Positions 14,605 to 15,135 of a DNA stretch of 15,135 nucleotides are shown here, one piece after another; position 1 is the first letter of the stretch; each line of letters starts with the position of its first letter. Under the pieces are notes generated by a model. That model was given only the letters and a program-made list of their open reading frames with translations. It was not told the origin of the DNA and did no database searches. Origin of the DNA: VFKE01 sp031400955 (GTDB lineage: Bacteria > Verrucomicrobiota > Verrucomicrobiia > Verrucomicrobiales > Verrucomicrobiaceae); contig JANNQW010000260.1 in assembly GCA_031400955.1 (NCBI GenBank), positions 1 to 15,135 of the forward strand, in the 5' to 3' direction. Position numbers and translations under genes: made by a program.

Positions 14605-15135
14605 CTATCGAGATCCACGATTCTCCACTTTCTCGCGCCGCGCCGGAGCAAGACTATCGAACATCAAATAGATCACCGGCGTGGTGAACAGCGTGAGCAA
14701 CTGGCTGACCAGCAGTCCGCCGACCATCGTCAGACCGAGTGGATGTCGCAGCTCGGAGCCTTCACCACTGCCCATCATCAACGGCAGCGCGCCAAACAGC
14801 GCGGCCAGTGTGGTCATCAAAATCGGACGGAAGCGCAGCAGACAGGCCTGGTAGATGGCTTCGCGCGGCGACATGCCCTGCTCGCGCTCGGCTTCCAGCG
14901 CGAAGTCGATCATCATGATCGCGTTCTTCTTCACGATGCCGATGAGGAGCACGATGCCGATGATCGCCATCACTCCGAGTTCGGTGTGCGTGAGCTTCAA
15001 CGCCACGAGCGCGCCAACTGCGGCGCTGGGCAGTGTTGAAAGAATGGTCACCGGATGAATGAAGCTCTCATAGAGAATGCCCAGGACGAGATACATCACG
15101 ACGATCGCTGCGAGGATGAGCAGCAGTTGATTGTC
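14605..15135 (-). CDS. RND (HAE1/MdtB-type) efflux permease, C-terminal part
   Basis: These are the last 176 residues of an inner-membrane RND permease; the frame is open to the right edge. It covers the last membrane helices, with the family signatures LYESFIHPVTILSTLP, GIVLLIGIVKKNAIMMIDFA and RPILMTTLAALFGALPLM, followed by GEGSELRHPLG, VGGLLVSQLLTLFTTPVIYL and a short charged tail. These fit the MdtB/MdtC side of the HAE1 family. The true start lies outside the window. It is on the same strand as the RND N-terminal part at 1-693, and the two are different parts of the protein, so they cannot be compared directly here. Confidence 0.92.
   Translation of the reverse strand, partial: DNQLLLILAAIVVMYLVLGILYESFIHPVTILSTLPSAAVGALVALKLTHTELGVMAIIGIVLLIGIVKKNAIMMIDFALEAEREQGMSPREAIYQACLLRFRPILMTTLAALFGALPLMMGSGEGSELRHPLGLTMVGGLLVSQLLTLFTTPVIYLMFDSLAPARREKVENRGSR

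Overview
The window looks like the chromosome of a Verrucomicrobiota bacterium. The best evidence is the pair at 10317-14209: a planctomycete/verrucomicrobial-type cytochrome protein with DUF1587/1595/1592/1588/1585 domains, followed 2 bases later by a Tat-exported DUF1552 protein. The many Tat-type signals and the near absence of Shine-Dalgarno sites agree with this. I recognised no rRNA, tRNA, CRISPR array, transposase or integrase.

Layout. 1-693 (-) is the N-terminal part of an RND efflux permease running off the left edge. 1016-2506 (+) is a PhoD-like phosphoesterase. 2758-4278 (+) is a Tat-exported flavin amine oxidase. 4465-7077 (-) is a compact three-gene arsenate-detoxification operon, arsR - gapdh - arsJ, with a perfect inverted repeat just before arsR. 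7188-7799 (+) reads as one ORF but joins the front of a secreted protein to the tail of a LacI-family regulator. 7977-10169 (+) is an AT-richer fused membrane/spermidine-synthase-like protein. 10317-14209 (+) is the cytochrome/DUF1552 pair, followed by a truncated secreted protein (14251-14556). 14605-15135 (-) is the C-terminal part of an RND permease entering from the right edge.

The main unexpected structure is an 80-84 bp interspersed repeat with six copies (933, 2631, 4390, 7503, 10172 and 14481), all in the same orientation. Five copies are nearly identical or moderately diverged and one is about 74% identical; all align to the consensus without gaps. The core holds a 7-bp GC-rich stem-loop and a GCGAAAGC mini-hairpin. 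Copies lie between unrelated gene blocks, and several sit exactly where a gene is cut: the secreted protein/LacI chimera, the truncated protein at 14251, the ArsJ stop codon, and short orphan coding tails at 4309 and 10248. The repeat is therefore either a small mobile or recombinogenic element that has built a gene mosaic here, or a dispersed repeat at which unrelated fragments were joined during assembly. Sequence alone cannot decide between these.

Function. The only clear working unit is the arsenic operon: GAPDH would form 1-arseno-3-phosphoglycerate, ArsJ would export it, and ArsR would sense arsenite. The cytochrome/DUF1552 pair is a standard two-gene exported module of unknown biochemical role. 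The two RND fragments lie on the same strand at opposite ends, in the order of tandem MdtB/MdtC-type permeases, so the intervening 14 kb could be an insertion between them.
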